64,000 nucleotides of DNA, from positions 310,001 through 374,000 of the forward strand of contig NZ_BDAE01000003.1 in NCBI RefSeq assembly GCF_002091675.1, written 5' to 3'. The translations under genes were made by a program, and so were the position numbers. Source of the DNA: Pseudomonas luteola NBRC 103146. GTDB taxonomy: Bacteria; Pseudomonadota; Gammaproteobacteria; Pseudomonadales; Pseudomonadaceae. Shown one piece after another: positions 8,402-17,454 of the stretch; within the stretch, counting starts at the first letter, position 1; each line of letters begins with the position of its first letter. The notes beneath the pieces are model-generated. The model made no database searches. It was not told the origin of the DNA and was given only the letters and a program-made list of their open reading frames with translations.

Positions 8402-10399
8402 TCAGCGGACCAGGTGCAGGAACTGCAGGTGTCGCTCGTACTGGTCGAGCATGTCGTTGATGATTTGCTCCTTGGTGTAGCCCACCAGGTCATAATCCTG
8501 GCTGCCCTCAGCCAGATAGACCTCTGCACGGTAGTAGCGGCGGTTTTTCAGGTGCAGCCCGCCCATACCGGCTCGGGCAAAGCTCGGTGTGAAATACCCC
8601 TGCATGATGACCCGATAGATAAAGGGATGCTGTTCGCCATGACCAACCTCAAGGCTCAGGTTGGCATTGGTAGGATCAAGCTCGGTCTGTACGGCCAGTC
8701 CTTTTTCCCGGAATACCTCGGCCACTTCCTCAATCGCCGGGCGAACAATGGTGTCCATTACCCGATAGACCTCATCGCGCGACGGGAAGTGAACAGCCTT
8801 GGCAAGGCGCTGACGCCAGCCACCGCTGCGGCGTGGGTTGGCCTGGGATACCGGGGCCAGAGAATGTGATCGTGCCCGTTGCCGCTGCGATTCGGTGTAG
8901 AACGCCTTGTGCAGACCCCACATCATTAGCAGGGTTACTAGCGAGAAGGGCAGAGAGGTCAGGACCACCGCAGACTTTAGTGCATCCATGCTACCGGCGA
9001 CCAGCAGACCACCGGTGACAAGGGCAGTAGCCGTTCCCCAGAAGACGCGCAGCCACTTGGGACCGTCTTCGTCCGCTTCGCCGCCTGTCGAGGACAGGGT
9101 CGACAGCACCACAGTGCCCGAATCCGCCGATGTCACGAAGAACACAAAGCTTACGAATACCGCCACCGCAATGACAATACGGCTGGCAGGATACGTTTCC
9201 AGTAGGTGATAGAGCGCCATGGATGGCTCGCGAATAGCCGTTTCGGCCAGGCTGGTCAGGTTGTGGTTTAGCACCTGATCCAGCGCGCTATTACCAAAGA
9301 TGGACAACCACGCGAGGGTAAAGCCAAGCGGAATGAACAGTACGCCAAAAACGAATTCACGAATGGTACGACCACGGGAAATTCGCGCAATGAACAGGCC
9401 TACAAAGGGTGCCCATGCGATCCACCAGGCCCAATAGAATACGGTCCAGCCGCCCAGCCAGTCGGACGGTTTGTCATAGGCATAAAGGTCAAAGCTCTTG
9501 GTGGGAACAGCGCCCAGATAATCGCCGATGTTCTGGATCAGCGTATTGAGCAGGTGCTGGGTCGGCCCGGCAAACAGGACAAACAACAGCAGACCGACCG
9601 CCAGGAGCATGTTGATATCGGACATGACGCGCACACCCTTGTCTACACCTGATACGGCAACAAGAATGGCGGCTCCCATCATCACGGCAATCAGCAGGGC
9701 TTGTACCCATTGGGTATGGGGTACACCGAACAGATAGTCCAGGCCCGAGTTGAGCTGAAGCACACCAAAGCCCATATCGGCGCCCAGGCCGAAAACGGTG
9801 GCAATGATGCCAAAGCAATCTACCGCATGGCCAATAGGGCCGTTGATGCGCTTGCCGATCAGTGGGTATAGCGCTGAACGTAAGGCCAAGGGCAGGTTAT
9901 GGCGATAGGCGAAATAGGCCAATGCCATGGCAACGAGTGCAAAGACTCCCCAACCATGCAATCCCCAGTGCAGAAAGAGCAGTTGCATGGCCTGACGCGC
10001 AGCAGCCTGCGTGCCGCCTTCGCCTTGAGGGGGATGCATGAAATGCGTCAGGGGTTCTGACACGCAGAAAAAGAACAGGGTAATACTGATACCGGCTGCG
10101 AATAGCATGCCGGCCCATGAAAGGTAACTGAACTCAGGCTGATCGTGATCGGCGCCAAGCTTGATCTTGCCGTACCCTGAAAGGGCCGTGACGATGACAA
10201 AGACCAGATAAAGTGTCATGGCCAGTAGGTAGTACCAGCCTACCGTCTGTGAGGCCCATGTCTGAGCTTCCAGCAGCCAGGCTCCGGCGCGCTCGGGGAA
10301 GGTGATTACCACCAGAGCAAAGACCAGGATTGCTGTGGCCGCGCTGTAAAAGGCGGGCGGATTGAGTCGTACGTTACCGGATGGGGTCGTGCTGCTCAT
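8402..10399 (-). CDS. betT: BetT-like BCCT transporter (choline/betaine type)
   Basis: A 665-residue betaine/carnitine/choline transporter. Twelve membrane helices fill about residues 15-500. The family signature FYWAWWIAWAPFVGLFIARI is at about 325-345, with the glycine-rich Na+/H+ coupling helix region GADMGFGVLQLNSGLDYLFG before it. A long cytosolic C-terminal domain (about 510-665), as in E. coli BetT (677 residues), is the osmosensing type. It probably imports choline or a related quaternary amine by proton symport. The main ATG is at 10397-10399, but the best-spaced ribosome site (AGGAGAAC) serves an out-of-frame ATG 7 bases earlier. A BetI-like operator lies about 150 bases upstream. 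No betA, betB or betI is in the window. Confidence 0.9.
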   Translation of the reverse strand: MSSTTPSGNVRLNPPAFYSAATAILVFALVVITFPERAGAWLLEAQTWASQTVGWYYLLAMTLYLVFVIVTALSGYGKIKLGADHDQPEFSYLSWAGMLFAAGISITLFFFCVSEPLTHFMHPPQGEGGTQAAARQAMQLLFLHWGLHGWGVFALVAMALAYFAYRHNLPLALRSALYPLIGKRINGPIGHAVDCFGIIATVFGLGADMGFGVLQLNSGLDYLFGVPHTQWVQALLIAVMMGAAILVAVSGVDKGVRVMSDINMLLAVGLLLFVLFAGPTQHLLNTLIQNIGDYLGAVPTKSFDLYAYDKPSDWLGGWTVFYWAWWIAWAPFVGLFIARISRGRTIREFVFGVLFIPLGFTLAWLSIFGNSALDQVLNHNLTSLAETAIREPSMALYHLLETYPASRIVIAVAVFVSFVFFVTSADSGTVVLSTLSSTGGEADEDGPKWLRVFWGTATALVTGGLLVAGSMDALKSAVVLTSLPFSLVTLLMMWGLHKAFYTESQRQRARSHSLAPVSQANPRRSGGWRQRLAKAVHFPSRDEVYRVMDTIVRPAIEEVAEVFREKGLAVQTELDPTNANLSLEVGHGEQHPFIYRVIMQGYFTPSFARAGMGGLHLKNRRYYRAEVYLAEGSQDYDLVGYTKEQIINDMLDQYERHLQFLHLVR

Positions 10400-10406
10400 G
10401 GAGCAT
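10374..10406 (-). CDS. Possible overlapping 10-codon upstream ORF of betT
   Basis: The ATG complementary to 10404-10406 directly follows AGGAGAAC and opens a frame MLHEQHDPIR that stops inside the betT coding region, 7 bases out of frame with the betT start. Because the ribosome site fits this ATG better than the betT ATG (about 10 bases away), the mini-frame could reduce or couple betT translation. It may equally be a chance ATG in the spacer. Confidence 0.2.
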   Translation of the reverse strand: MLHEQHDPIR

Positions 10407-10548
10407 GTTCTCCTATAGGGCAGGTGCCAAAGAGTCCGTACAGTCGAGTCGCGGGTTTCCGGTCACTCGCGATGCTGTCGGGCTAGTAGCTCAAGGTGAT
10501 TCGAAAAGGGGACATTCCTTGCCCGTCGTTTGTAGTCATTTTTTATTA

Positions 10549-10562
10549 ATTGATCGTTCAAT
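10549..10562. promoter_or_regulatory. BetI-like operator upstream of betT
   Basis: ATTGATCGTTCAAT differs at one position from the perfect palindrome ATTGAACGTTCAAT that I associate with BetI (TetR family, choline-responsive) operators of Pseudomonas and relatives. It lies in AT-rich DNA about 150 bases upstream of betT. A BetI encoded elsewhere in the genome would repress the transporter until choline is present. Confidence 0.5.
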
Positions 10563-10684
10563 ATAAAAAGATAACACGAAAAGACGTTCAAGCGGAGCTT
10601 GAATCGCCTCCATATGTCATTTTGCTATAGTCGGTCGAGGAGGGGCGAAACCGAAGGGCCTGAGTCAGAGCGGAAGCAGGCCTG

Positions 10685-12505
10685 CTACGGTTGCCATTGG
10701 GTATCACTGCCGGAGAGTTTGCGGTTCAGGAAATAGGCGGCGCTGATCAGGGCCAGATGGGTCAGGGCCTGAGGAGTATTGCCCAGGTGACGTCCACGGG
10801 CGTCAAGCTCCTCGGCAAAGAGTCCTACAGGGCTTGCGTATTTCATGAGTTTTTCAAACTCCATATGCGCCTCGTCTATCCTGCCGGCCCGCGCCAGGCA
10901 CTCCACATACCAGAATGAGCAGGCCGCAAAGGAGCCCTCTTCACCTGAGAGTCCATCGGACATTTCAGACTGATCGTAGCGCTTGACCATACCATCGCAG
11001 ACCAGACGCTCCTTGATGGCATCTAGAGTTGCCAGCCATGCCGGGTCTGTTGCGCTGACAAAACGCAGCAAGGGCATCAGGAGAAGAGATGCGTCCAACG
11101 TATCCTGGCCCAGAATGGCTGTGAAATGACCTTTTTTCTTGTTCCAGAAGTGGGTCCAGATATCTTCCTGGATATCGCCCCGTGCCTTGAGCCATCGTTC
11201 ATAGGGCATGGCAAGGGAACGCTTCTGTGCCAGGCGAATGGCTCGGTCAATGGCAACCCAGCACATCAAGCGCGAGTGTAGGAAGTGCTTGGGCTCATCA
11301 CGAATTTCCCAGATGCCGGCATCCTTGGTCTGCCAATGATTGCAGACATAATCGATGATACTGACAACATGTTTCCAACCGCGGTGGGATATGGCCTGGC
11401 CGTACTTGTTTGACAGGTAGACGGCATCCATCAGCTCGCCATAGATGTCGAGCTGAACCTGTCCGAATGCATCGTTGCCGATACGCACAGGCTTTGCCCC
11501 GCCGTGGCCGCTCAGGTGGTCCAGTTCCTGTTCGGGCAGTTCCCGTCCACCATCGAGGCGATACATGATCTGAAGCTTTTGCGGCAGATCGCTGCTGCGC
11601 TCGATACAGTCGCCCACCCAGCTCATGAAGTGGTTGGCTTCGTCGGTGTATCCCAGGCGCATGAAAGCATAGACGGTAAACGAGGCGTCCCGTATCCAGG
11701 TAGCCCGGTAATCCCAATTTCGCTCGCCACCTGGTGTTTCCGGCAGGCTGAAGGTTGCCGCAGCAGCAATGGAACCGTGCTGCTGCGAGACCAGAAGCTT
11801 GAGCACCAGAGCCGAGCGCGAGACCATTTCCCGCCAGCGGCCGGTATAGTTGCTTTGACGAGCCCATCGCTGCCAGAACCTGAGTGTATGCTTCAGACAG
11901 AGATCAAGATCTTCTTCCATGACCTGTCGATCTTCGGCACAGCCAAAGACGAATGTCGCGCTTTCTCCTTCCTTGAGGGTGAAGTCCGCCACGGCCGTAT
12001 TCCCGTCAAGCGTAAGCGTCTCGGAACCGGCCAAGCGCATGCTGCGCTGGCCCTCGGCCTGAAACACAATGCTGCCTTGCTCTACCGTAGCCCTGGTTTC
12101 AGCCCGGGCGTAATCAAGCCGCGGTGAACACTTCAGACAAATGCGCGAGTCGCCTTTAACGGCATAAACCCTCCGCACCAGGCGGGGCATGGTGTTCTCT
12201 TCCGTCAGGATGGGCATCCAGTCGGTCAACTCGACGGCGCCGTCGTCATCAAGCCAGCGGGTCTGCAAGACGTTACTGTCGGGGAGGTAGATCTGTTGCC
12301 GCCTGGCATTAGGGCGGTCGGGTGCAATCGTGAACAGTCCGGCCTCGTCACCATTGAGCAAGGCGGTAAAAACCGAGGGGCTATCTAGGTCAGGCCAGCA
12401 GAAATAGTCGATGCTGCCGTCATCGGCGACCAGCGCGCAGGTGCGCATGTCGCCGATGACTCCATGGGCATCGATGGACCGGATTCCGGCGTTGTGATCA
12501 ACCAT
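10685..12505 (-). CDS. Glycoside hydrolase family 15 protein (trehalase/glucoamylase type)
   Basis: A 606-residue GH15 protein. An N-terminal beta-sandwich (about 1-240, opening with RSIDAHGVIGDMRTCALVADDGSIDYFCWPD) is followed by an (alpha/alpha)6 barrel. The substrate-site signature WDYRATWIRDASFTVYAFMR is near residue 275 (family form WRYCWLRDA). The C-terminal acidic motif GEEGSFAACSFWYVECLA, near 535, contains the presumed catalytic Glu. No signal peptide, so it acts in the cytosol; bacterial cytosolic GH15 proteins of this layout include trehalases, which is the likeliest but unproven activity. The chosen ATG overlaps the stop of the upstream SDR gene by 8 bases with AGGA ahead, indicating translational coupling. 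Confidence 0.85.
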   Translation of the reverse strand: MVDHNAGIRSIDAHGVIGDMRTCALVADDGSIDYFCWPDLDSPSVFTALLNGDEAGLFTIAPDRPNARRQQIYLPDSNVLQTRWLDDDGAVELTDWMPILTEENTMPRLVRRVYAVKGDSRICLKCSPRLDYARAETRATVEQGSIVFQAEGQRSMRLAGSETLTLDGNTAVADFTLKEGESATFVFGCAEDRQVMEEDLDLCLKHTLRFWQRWARQSNYTGRWREMVSRSALVLKLLVSQQHGSIAAAATFSLPETPGGERNWDYRATWIRDASFTVYAFMRLGYTDEANHFMSWVGDCIERSSDLPQKLQIMYRLDGGRELPEQELDHLSGHGGAKPVRIGNDAFGQVQLDIYGELMDAVYLSNKYGQAISHRGWKHVVSIIDYVCNHWQTKDAGIWEIRDEPKHFLHSRLMCWVAIDRAIRLAQKRSLAMPYERWLKARGDIQEDIWTHFWNKKKGHFTAILGQDTLDASLLLMPLLRFVSATDPAWLATLDAIKERLVCDGMVKRYDQSEMSDGLSGEEGSFAACSFWYVECLARAGRIDEAHMEFEKLMKYASPVGLFAEELDARGRHLGNTPQALTHLALISAAYFLNRKLSGSDTQWQP

Positions 12506-13301
12506 TGTCCTGGAATCCTGGATACAGACACATGCCACCATCGACAAAGAGGGTGGTACCTACCACATAGTCAGACAGGTCGGATGCCAGCCAGACGACG
12601 GCATTACCAATGTCCTCCACATCCCCGACACGCTTGTAGGGGATCAGCTTGAGCAACTCGCGGCGACCTTCCTCATTGCCAGTCACGTCTTCATTGATGG
12701 CCGTAGCGATAGCGCCGGGCGCAATACTATTGATGCGTATGCGCTTTTCAGCCACTTCCTGAGCCAGGGTCTTCATCATCAGGCTGACCCCACCCTTGGA
12801 GGCCGCGTAATTGACATGACCTGCCCACGGAATGACCTCATGTACCGAGCTCATGTGAATGATCTTGCCCGCCGCGCGTGACAGGTCGGTATTAACGCCT
12901 TGCTTCAGGAACTGCTGGATGGCGGCACGTGCGCACAGGAATTGGCCGGTCAGATTGGTCTGGATGACCATGTTCCAATCCTTGAGAGTCATCTCGTGGG
13001 AGGGTGCATCGCGCTGCAGCCCGGAGTTGGCGACCAGAATGTCCAGACGGCCAAAGGCTTCGATCGTCTTGGCAAAGAGCTGTTCGACGGCCTGTTCATC
13101 ACCAACATCAGCACCCACGGCAATGGCCCGACCGCCGGCCGCCTTGATTTCATCCGCAAGCTGTTCAGCCGGCTCGGCATTGGAGTGGTAATTGATGACA
13201 ACGGCTGCGCCTACCTGAGCCAAGGCCTTGGCTGATGCGGCGCCGATCCCTGAACTGCCGCCGGTGACCAGTGCAACCTGGCCATCGAGTGAAATTTTCA
13301 T
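12498..13301 (-). CDS. Short-chain dehydrogenase, glucose 1-dehydrogenase-like
   Basis: A 267-residue classical SDR. The Rossmann nucleotide motif is TGGSSGIG (about residues 14-21). NSG replaces the usual NNAG at about 93. The catalytic Ser is in HMSSVHE and Tyr/Lys in YAASKGG (about 164-168). The C-terminus has IAPGAIATAIN and SDYVVGTTLFVDGG, typical of glucose 1-dehydrogenase/3-oxoacyl-reductase-like SDRs. NAD(P)-dependent oxidation of a sugar is plausible because its stop codon overlaps the start of a GH15 glucosidase gene: the hydrolase would release glucose that this enzyme could oxidise. That link is inference. The gene is 114 bases downstream of the MFS exporter on the same strand. 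Confidence 0.85.
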   Translation of the reverse strand: MKISLDGQVALVTGGSSGIGAASAKALAQVGAAVVINYHSNAEPAEQLADEIKAAGGRAIAVGADVGDEQAVEQLFAKTIEAFGRLDILVANSGLQRDAPSHEMTLKDWNMVIQTNLTGQFLCARAAIQQFLKQGVNTDLSRAAGKIIHMSSVHEVIPWAGHVNYAASKGGVSLMMKTLAQEVAEKRIRINSIAPGAIATAINEDVTGNEEGRRELLKLIPYKRVGDVEDIGNAVVWLASDLSDYVVGTTLFVDGGMCLYPGFQDNG

Positions 13302-13415
13302 GGCAAACCCTCAAGCAATTCGGTGAAAAGTCCTTGTCACCTGACCGTTGGCAGCTTGCGAGAGTTCAGAGGGGTAAAGGGCTACCTGCCGACCCGCAAG
13401 CAGCCCTCCAGCAGA

Positions 13416-14642
13416 TCAGCTGGGTTTGAGGGTATGCAAGTGGTCGCGTTTGGCGAGGGTAGGGAAGAGCTTGATCCAAAGGCCTGTCACGATCAGCGTT
13501 CCTGCGCCGCCCAGCACGACCGCTTGCACTGTGCCCAGCCAGGCTGCCGTTACACCGGACTCGAACTCGCCCAGTTGGTTTGAGGCACCGATGAACAGGC
13601 CGTTGACGGCACTGACGCGGCCGCGCATTTCATCCGGCGTCTCCAGTTGCACAAAGGCGCCGCGAATGACCATGCTGATCATGTCAGCCGCACCCAGAAC
13701 CGCCAGCACGGCCAGGCTGAACCAGAACGAGGTGGAAAGACCAAAGGCGATGGTTGCCACGCCAAACACACCTACCGAGATAAACATAATGCGTCCGACG
13801 CTTCGCTCGATGGGAAAGCGCGCGAGCCAAAACGACATCAGCAGGGCGCCCACGGCGGGTGCTGAGCGCAACAGGCCCAGCCCCCATGGACCGGTCATCA
13901 GAATGTCCCGGGCAAACACGGGTAACAGTGCCGTTGCGCCGCCCAGCAGAACGGCAAAAAGATCCAGGGAGATAGCGCCGAAAATATCGCGGCGGCTGCG
14001 AATGAAGCGAATCCCGGCCAGTAGCGAATCCAGACTGGCCTTTTCCTTACGCGGTTGCTGTTCACGCGCAGGCAGGCTCAGCACGAGGAGAATTGCCACA
14101 CCATACAGGGCCGTTGCCGGTGCATAGACCCAGAAGGCACCCAAGGCGTACAGAAAACCACCCAACGCTGGCGCCACGATTGTCGCACCCTGCATGGCGG
14201 AGGCCGAGGCCGCAACGGCCCGGGGAAATAGCGAAGCGGGGACGATGTTGGGCAAAAGCGCCTGGGTCGCTGGCATTTCGAAGGCCCGGCAGGTGCCCAG
14301 CATGAAGGCCAGGATAAAGATCAGCTCACGGGTCACGTTGTCGGTCAGGCTGCCATAGACCAGCACCAGTGCGGTAAGGGCCTGACCTGTCTGGCAGAGT
14401 GCGGCTACCTTACGTCGGTCGTAGCGGTCCGCCACATGCCCTGTATACAACATGAAGAACAGACGCGGCAGGAATTCCACCAGGCCGACCAGGCCCAGGT
14501 CGAGCACATTATGCGTCAGTGAATAGATGTGCCAGCCAATGGCTACGGTGAGCATCTGAAAGCTGCTGGCGGTACAGACGCGAGCAAACCAGAACGCCAG
14601 AAAGGGTCGATGATGACGCAAATATAAAGGGTCTGAGGTCAT
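13416..14642 (-). CDS. MFS exporter (EntS-like, MFS_3 group)
   Basis: A 408-residue major facilitator with 12 predicted helices. The loop 2-3 motif appears as GHVADRYDRRKVA (about residues 67-79), and the opening DPLYLRHHRPFLAFWFARVCTASSFQML is typical of the enterobactin-exporter-like group widely found in Pseudomonas. A drug or siderophore-like substrate is possible; none can be named. Start choice is uncertain: I use the ATG complementary to 14640-14642, which gives the family N-terminus; an ATG pair about 9-10 codons upstream (14667-14672) has GAGG close by, and a longer frame to 14765 exists. Downstream on the same strand are the SDR and GH15 genes. Confidence 0.83.
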   Translation of the reverse strand: MTSDPLYLRHHRPFLAFWFARVCTASSFQMLTVAIGWHIYSLTHNVLDLGLVGLVEFLPRLFFMLYTGHVADRYDRRKVAALCQTGQALTALVLVYGSLTDNVTRELIFILAFMLGTCRAFEMPATQALLPNIVPASLFPRAVAASASAMQGATIVAPALGGFLYALGAFWVYAPATALYGVAILLVLSLPAREQQPRKEKASLDSLLAGIRFIRSRRDIFGAISLDLFAVLLGGATALLPVFARDILMTGPWGLGLLRSAPAVGALLMSFWLARFPIERSVGRIMFISVGVFGVATIAFGLSTSFWFSLAVLAVLGAADMISMVIRGAFVQLETPDEMRGRVSAVNGLFIGASNQLGEFESGVTAAWLGTVQAVVLGGAGTLIVTGLWIKLFPTLAKRDHLHTLKPS

Positions 14643-14984
14643 GATGGGGCTCTTCGAGAGGTCTCTCATCATAGCCTCGGCAAGCGTTTTTTGTGCACTG
14701 ATCGAGATATATTCTGAAACAGTTGGTGGGTAACAAGTTGTGTGCGCCACCTTGACGCGCGACATCTGACCACGGACCCCACTGCGTTTTAGAGGTCTAG
14801 AATGAATCCAGACGTTGACCTACGTCAGAGCCTTGCGGCTTAAAATGCGATAGTCGGACCACCTTTCAAGCGTTCCGTTAGAACGAATTGAGCACGCAAG
14901 CGCTCGAAACATTGCCTTGTGATTTGCTTAACGTTATTGACCGCCTGCGTGATAAACGCACCGGCTGCCTGAAGAGGACCGCCT
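14643..14984. other. Divergent upstream region of the MFS gene and cioAB
   Basis: About 342 bases, part of which may be MFS coding if the upstream start is used. It must carry the promoters of both the MFS gene and the cioAB operon. A 13-codon frame at about 14803 (MNPDVDLRQSLAA) has no ribosome site. The cioA side contains TTGTGATTTGCTTAACG (about 14917-14933) but no convincing ANR/FNR half-site pair (TTGAT-N4-ATCAA). AGAGGA 6-7 bases before the cioA ATG is its ribosome site. Confidence 0.35.
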
Positions 14985-16424
14985 ATGTTCGGCTTGGAGG
15001 CTCTGGATCTTGCGAGGATCCAGTTTGCATTCACCGTCTCGTTCCACATTATCTTCCCTGCCTTGTCTATCGGAATGGCGAGCTTTCTAGCCGTTCTCGA
15101 AGGACTGTGGCTCAAAACCAACGACTCTACCTATAAGGACCTGTACCACTTCTGGTTGAAGATCTTCGCGGTCTTCTTTGGAATGGGTGTAGTGTCCGGA
15201 CTGGTCATGGCGTATGAGTTCGGTACCAACTGGAGCGGCTTTGTCGACTTCGCCGGTGCCGTAACGGGTCCGCTCTTGACCTACGAGGTGCTGACCGCCT
15301 TCTTTATCGAAGCGGGTTTCCTCGGGGTCATGCTGTTTGGCTGGAACCGCGTAGGACGTGGGTTGCACTTTTTGTCCACTATCATGGTGGCGATTGGCAC
15401 CCTGATGTCCACGTTCTGGATTTTGTCCTCGAACAGCTGGATGCATACCCCGGCCGGTTACGAGATTGTCGATGGCCGCGTAGTGCCAGTCCATTGGCTG
15501 GAAGTAATCTTCAACCCGTCGTTCCCCTTCCGCTGGGCGCACATGACCATCGCGGCCTACCTGTCGGTGGCCTTCCTGGTCGGCGCATCGGCGGCCTGGC
15601 ACCTGTTGCGTGGGAACAATAACCCGGCCATTCGCAAGATGTTCTCCATGGCCATGTGGATGGCCCTGTTCGTGGCGCCGATCCAGGCGTTCGTGGGGGA
15701 TGCCCACGGTTTGAACACGCTGGAGCACCAGCCAGCCAAGATCGCGGCGATTGAAGGCCATTGGGAGAATCCGCCCGGTGAGGCAACGCCGTTGATTCTG
15801 TTCGGTCTGCCGGATATGGAGCGTGAGGAAACCCGCTTCAAGGTCGAGATCCCTGTGCTGGGCAGCTTGATCCTCACGCACAGCTTTACCGAGCAGATTC
15901 CCGCACTCAAGGACTTCCCGAAAGAGGATCGTCCGCCGGCGTATGTGGTGTTCTGGTCATTCCGCATCATGGTGGCTCTGGGGCTGCTCATGATTGCTGC
16001 CGGTGTGTGGAGCCTGTTCCTGCGCTGGAGACACAAGCTGTATGAAACCAAGGCCTTCCTGCGCCTGATCATGTGCATGGGGCCGGCTGGTCTCATCGCT
16101 CTGCTGGCAGGCTGGTTTACCACCGAAGTGGGCCGTCAGCCCTGGATCGTATATGGCCTCTTGCGTACCAAGGATGGTGTAGCCAACCACAGCGTGACGC
16201 AACTGAGCATTACCTTGGTCAGCTTCGTAATTGTGTATTTCGCGGTCTTTGGTATTGGTACGGTCTATGCGCTGCGCATGATTGGCAAGGGACCACATAC
16301 CGGTGAAGGCGACCTTCCTACCCAGGGTGGACCGGGACACGATCGTCATCCGAAGCGCCCCCTTTCGGCTACTGATGAAGGTACCGAAAAGGCTCATTCC
16401 CATGATCAACTGACGGGGCACTGA
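14985..16424 (+). CDS. cioA: Cyanide-insensitive bd-type quinol oxidase subunit I
   Basis: A 479-residue inner-membrane subunit of a cytochrome bd-type oxidase that oxidises ubiquinol and reduces O2. The N-terminus carries the heme b595 ligand region (FTVSFHIIFPALSIGMA). The second heme-ligand segment FRWAHMTIAAYL is at about 185. The quinol-binding Q-loop (about 250-310) is short, and GRQPWIVYGLLRT follows at about 385; these features mark the CioA/short-Q-loop group rather than E. coli CydA (522). The hydrophilic C-terminus is rich in His, Gly and Asp. cioB follows after 2 bases. Such oxidases support respiration under cyanide, low oxygen or oxidative stress. Confidence 0.95.
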   Translation: MFGLEALDLARIQFAFTVSFHIIFPALSIGMASFLAVLEGLWLKTNDSTYKDLYHFWLKIFAVFFGMGVVSGLVMAYEFGTNWSGFVDFAGAVTGPLLTYEVLTAFFIEAGFLGVMLFGWNRVGRGLHFLSTIMVAIGTLMSTFWILSSNSWMHTPAGYEIVDGRVVPVHWLEVIFNPSFPFRWAHMTIAAYLSVAFLVGASAAWHLLRGNNNPAIRKMFSMAMWMALFVAPIQAFVGDAHGLNTLEHQPAKIAAIEGHWENPPGEATPLILFGLPDMEREETRFKVEIPVLGSLILTHSFTEQIPALKDFPKEDRPPAYVVFWSFRIMVALGLLMIAAGVWSLFLRWRHKLYETKAFLRLIMCMGPAGLIALLAGWFTTEVGRQPWIVYGLLRTKDGVANHSVTQLSITLVSFVIVYFAVFGIGTVYALRMIGKGPHTGEGDLPTQGGPGHDRHPKRPLSATDEGTEKAHSHDQLTGH

Positions 16425-16426
16425 AC

Positions 16427-17452
16427 ATGGCTTCTGGAATTGTTGGTATTGACCTCGCGCTGATCTGGGCGGTGGTCATCATTTTCAGCCTGATGATGTA
16501 CGTAGTCATGGACGGCTTCGATCTGGGGATTGGCATTCTCTTCCCCTTCGTGAAGGGCAAGGAAGAACGCGATGTCATGATGAACACCGTGGCTCCGATC
16601 TGGGATGGCAACGAAACCTGGCTGGTGTTGGGAGGGGCCGGGTTGTACGGCGCCTTCCCGCTGGCATATGGCGTCATTCTGCCGGCCCTCTACCTGCCGC
16701 TGATCTTCATGTTGATCGGCCTGATCTTCCGTGGCGTAGCCTTTGAGTTCCGCTTCAAGGTGCAGGAAGGCAAGGAAGGGCTCTGGGACAAGTCCTTTAT
16801 CTTCGGCTCGCTCTTGGCAACCTTCTGTCAGGGGGTCGCGCTGGGTGCCTTCATCGACGGCTTCCATGTGGAGAATCGTCAGTATGCCGGTGGCTCGCTG
16901 GACTGGCTGACGCCTTTTTCGGTGTTCTGTGGTTTTGGTCTGATCGCTGCCTACGCACTGCTGGGCAGTACTTGGCTGATCATGAAAACCGAAGGCCCGC
17001 TACAGGCTTCCATGCGTCGCATGACCAAGCCGCTGGTGCTGTTGCTGCTGCTGTTCATTGCAGCCGTCAGCCTGTGGACGCCGCTGTCCCATGACGCCAT
17101 CTCCCAGCGCTGGTTCACCATGCCGAACCTGTTCTGGTTCCTGCCTGTGCCGATTCTCGTGCTGGTAACAGTCGTGTTCCTGCTGCGCGCGATCCTGAAG
17201 GAAGAGGCTCATGTATCTCCCTTCGTACTAACGCTGATCCTGATCTTCCTGGGCTATAGCGGCCTGGGCATCAGCCTGTGGCCGAATATCATCCCGCCGG
17301 CGATTTCTATCTGGGAAGCCTCCTCGCCACCGCAGAGCCAGCTGTTCCTGCTCATCGGTACGCTGTTCATCATCCCGATCACATTGATGTACACGGCGTG
17401 GGGCTACTACGTGTTCCGCGGTAAGGTTCGTACAGGCGAGGGGTATCATTGA
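16427..17452 (+). CDS. cioB: Cyanide-insensitive bd-type quinol oxidase subunit II
   Basis: A 341-residue membrane subunit with eight to nine helices, the structural partner of CioA. Diagnostic N-terminal sequences are MYVVMDGFDLGIGILFPF and the conserved WDGNETWLVLGGAGLYGAFP at about residues 60-80, then GVAFEFRFK. Length agrees with CioB/CydB (about 335-380). It begins 2 bases after the cioA stop and ends 2 bases before a 52-codon gene, so all three form one operon closed by a strong terminator. The heme cofactors are on CioA; CioB stabilises the complex. Confidence 0.95.
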   Translation: MASGIVGIDLALIWAVVIIFSLMMYVVMDGFDLGIGILFPFVKGKEERDVMMNTVAPIWDGNETWLVLGGAGLYGAFPLAYGVILPALYLPLIFMLIGLIFRGVAFEFRFKVQEGKEGLWDKSFIFGSLLATFCQGVALGAFIDGFHVENRQYAGGSLDWLTPFSVFCGFGLIAAYALLGSTWLIMKTEGPLQASMRRMTKPLVLLLLLFIAAVSLWTPLSHDAISQRWFTMPNLFWFLPVPILVLVTVVFLLRAILKEEAHVSPFVLTLILIFLGYSGLGISLWPNIIPPAISIWEASSPPQSQLFLLIGTLFIIPITLMYTAWGYYVFRGKVRTGEGYH

Positions 17453-17454
17453 TC

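Noticed and set aside
8201-8869. Plus-strand frame of about 220 codons across the end of betT
   Set aside because: It lies mostly antisense to betT, follows its codon phase, has no ribosome site and no recognisable protein sequence.
13426-14127. Plus-strand frame of 233 codons
   Set aside because: Antisense shadow of the MFS exporter, with low-complexity Arg/Pro/Ser composition.
14803-14844. 13-codon frame before cioA
   Set aside because: No ribosome site, very short and no conserved residues.
14880-14984. ANR/FNR site upstream of cioA
   Set aside because: Only partial half-sites were found (TTGTGATTT, TTATTGAC); nothing close to TTGAT-N4-ATCAA.
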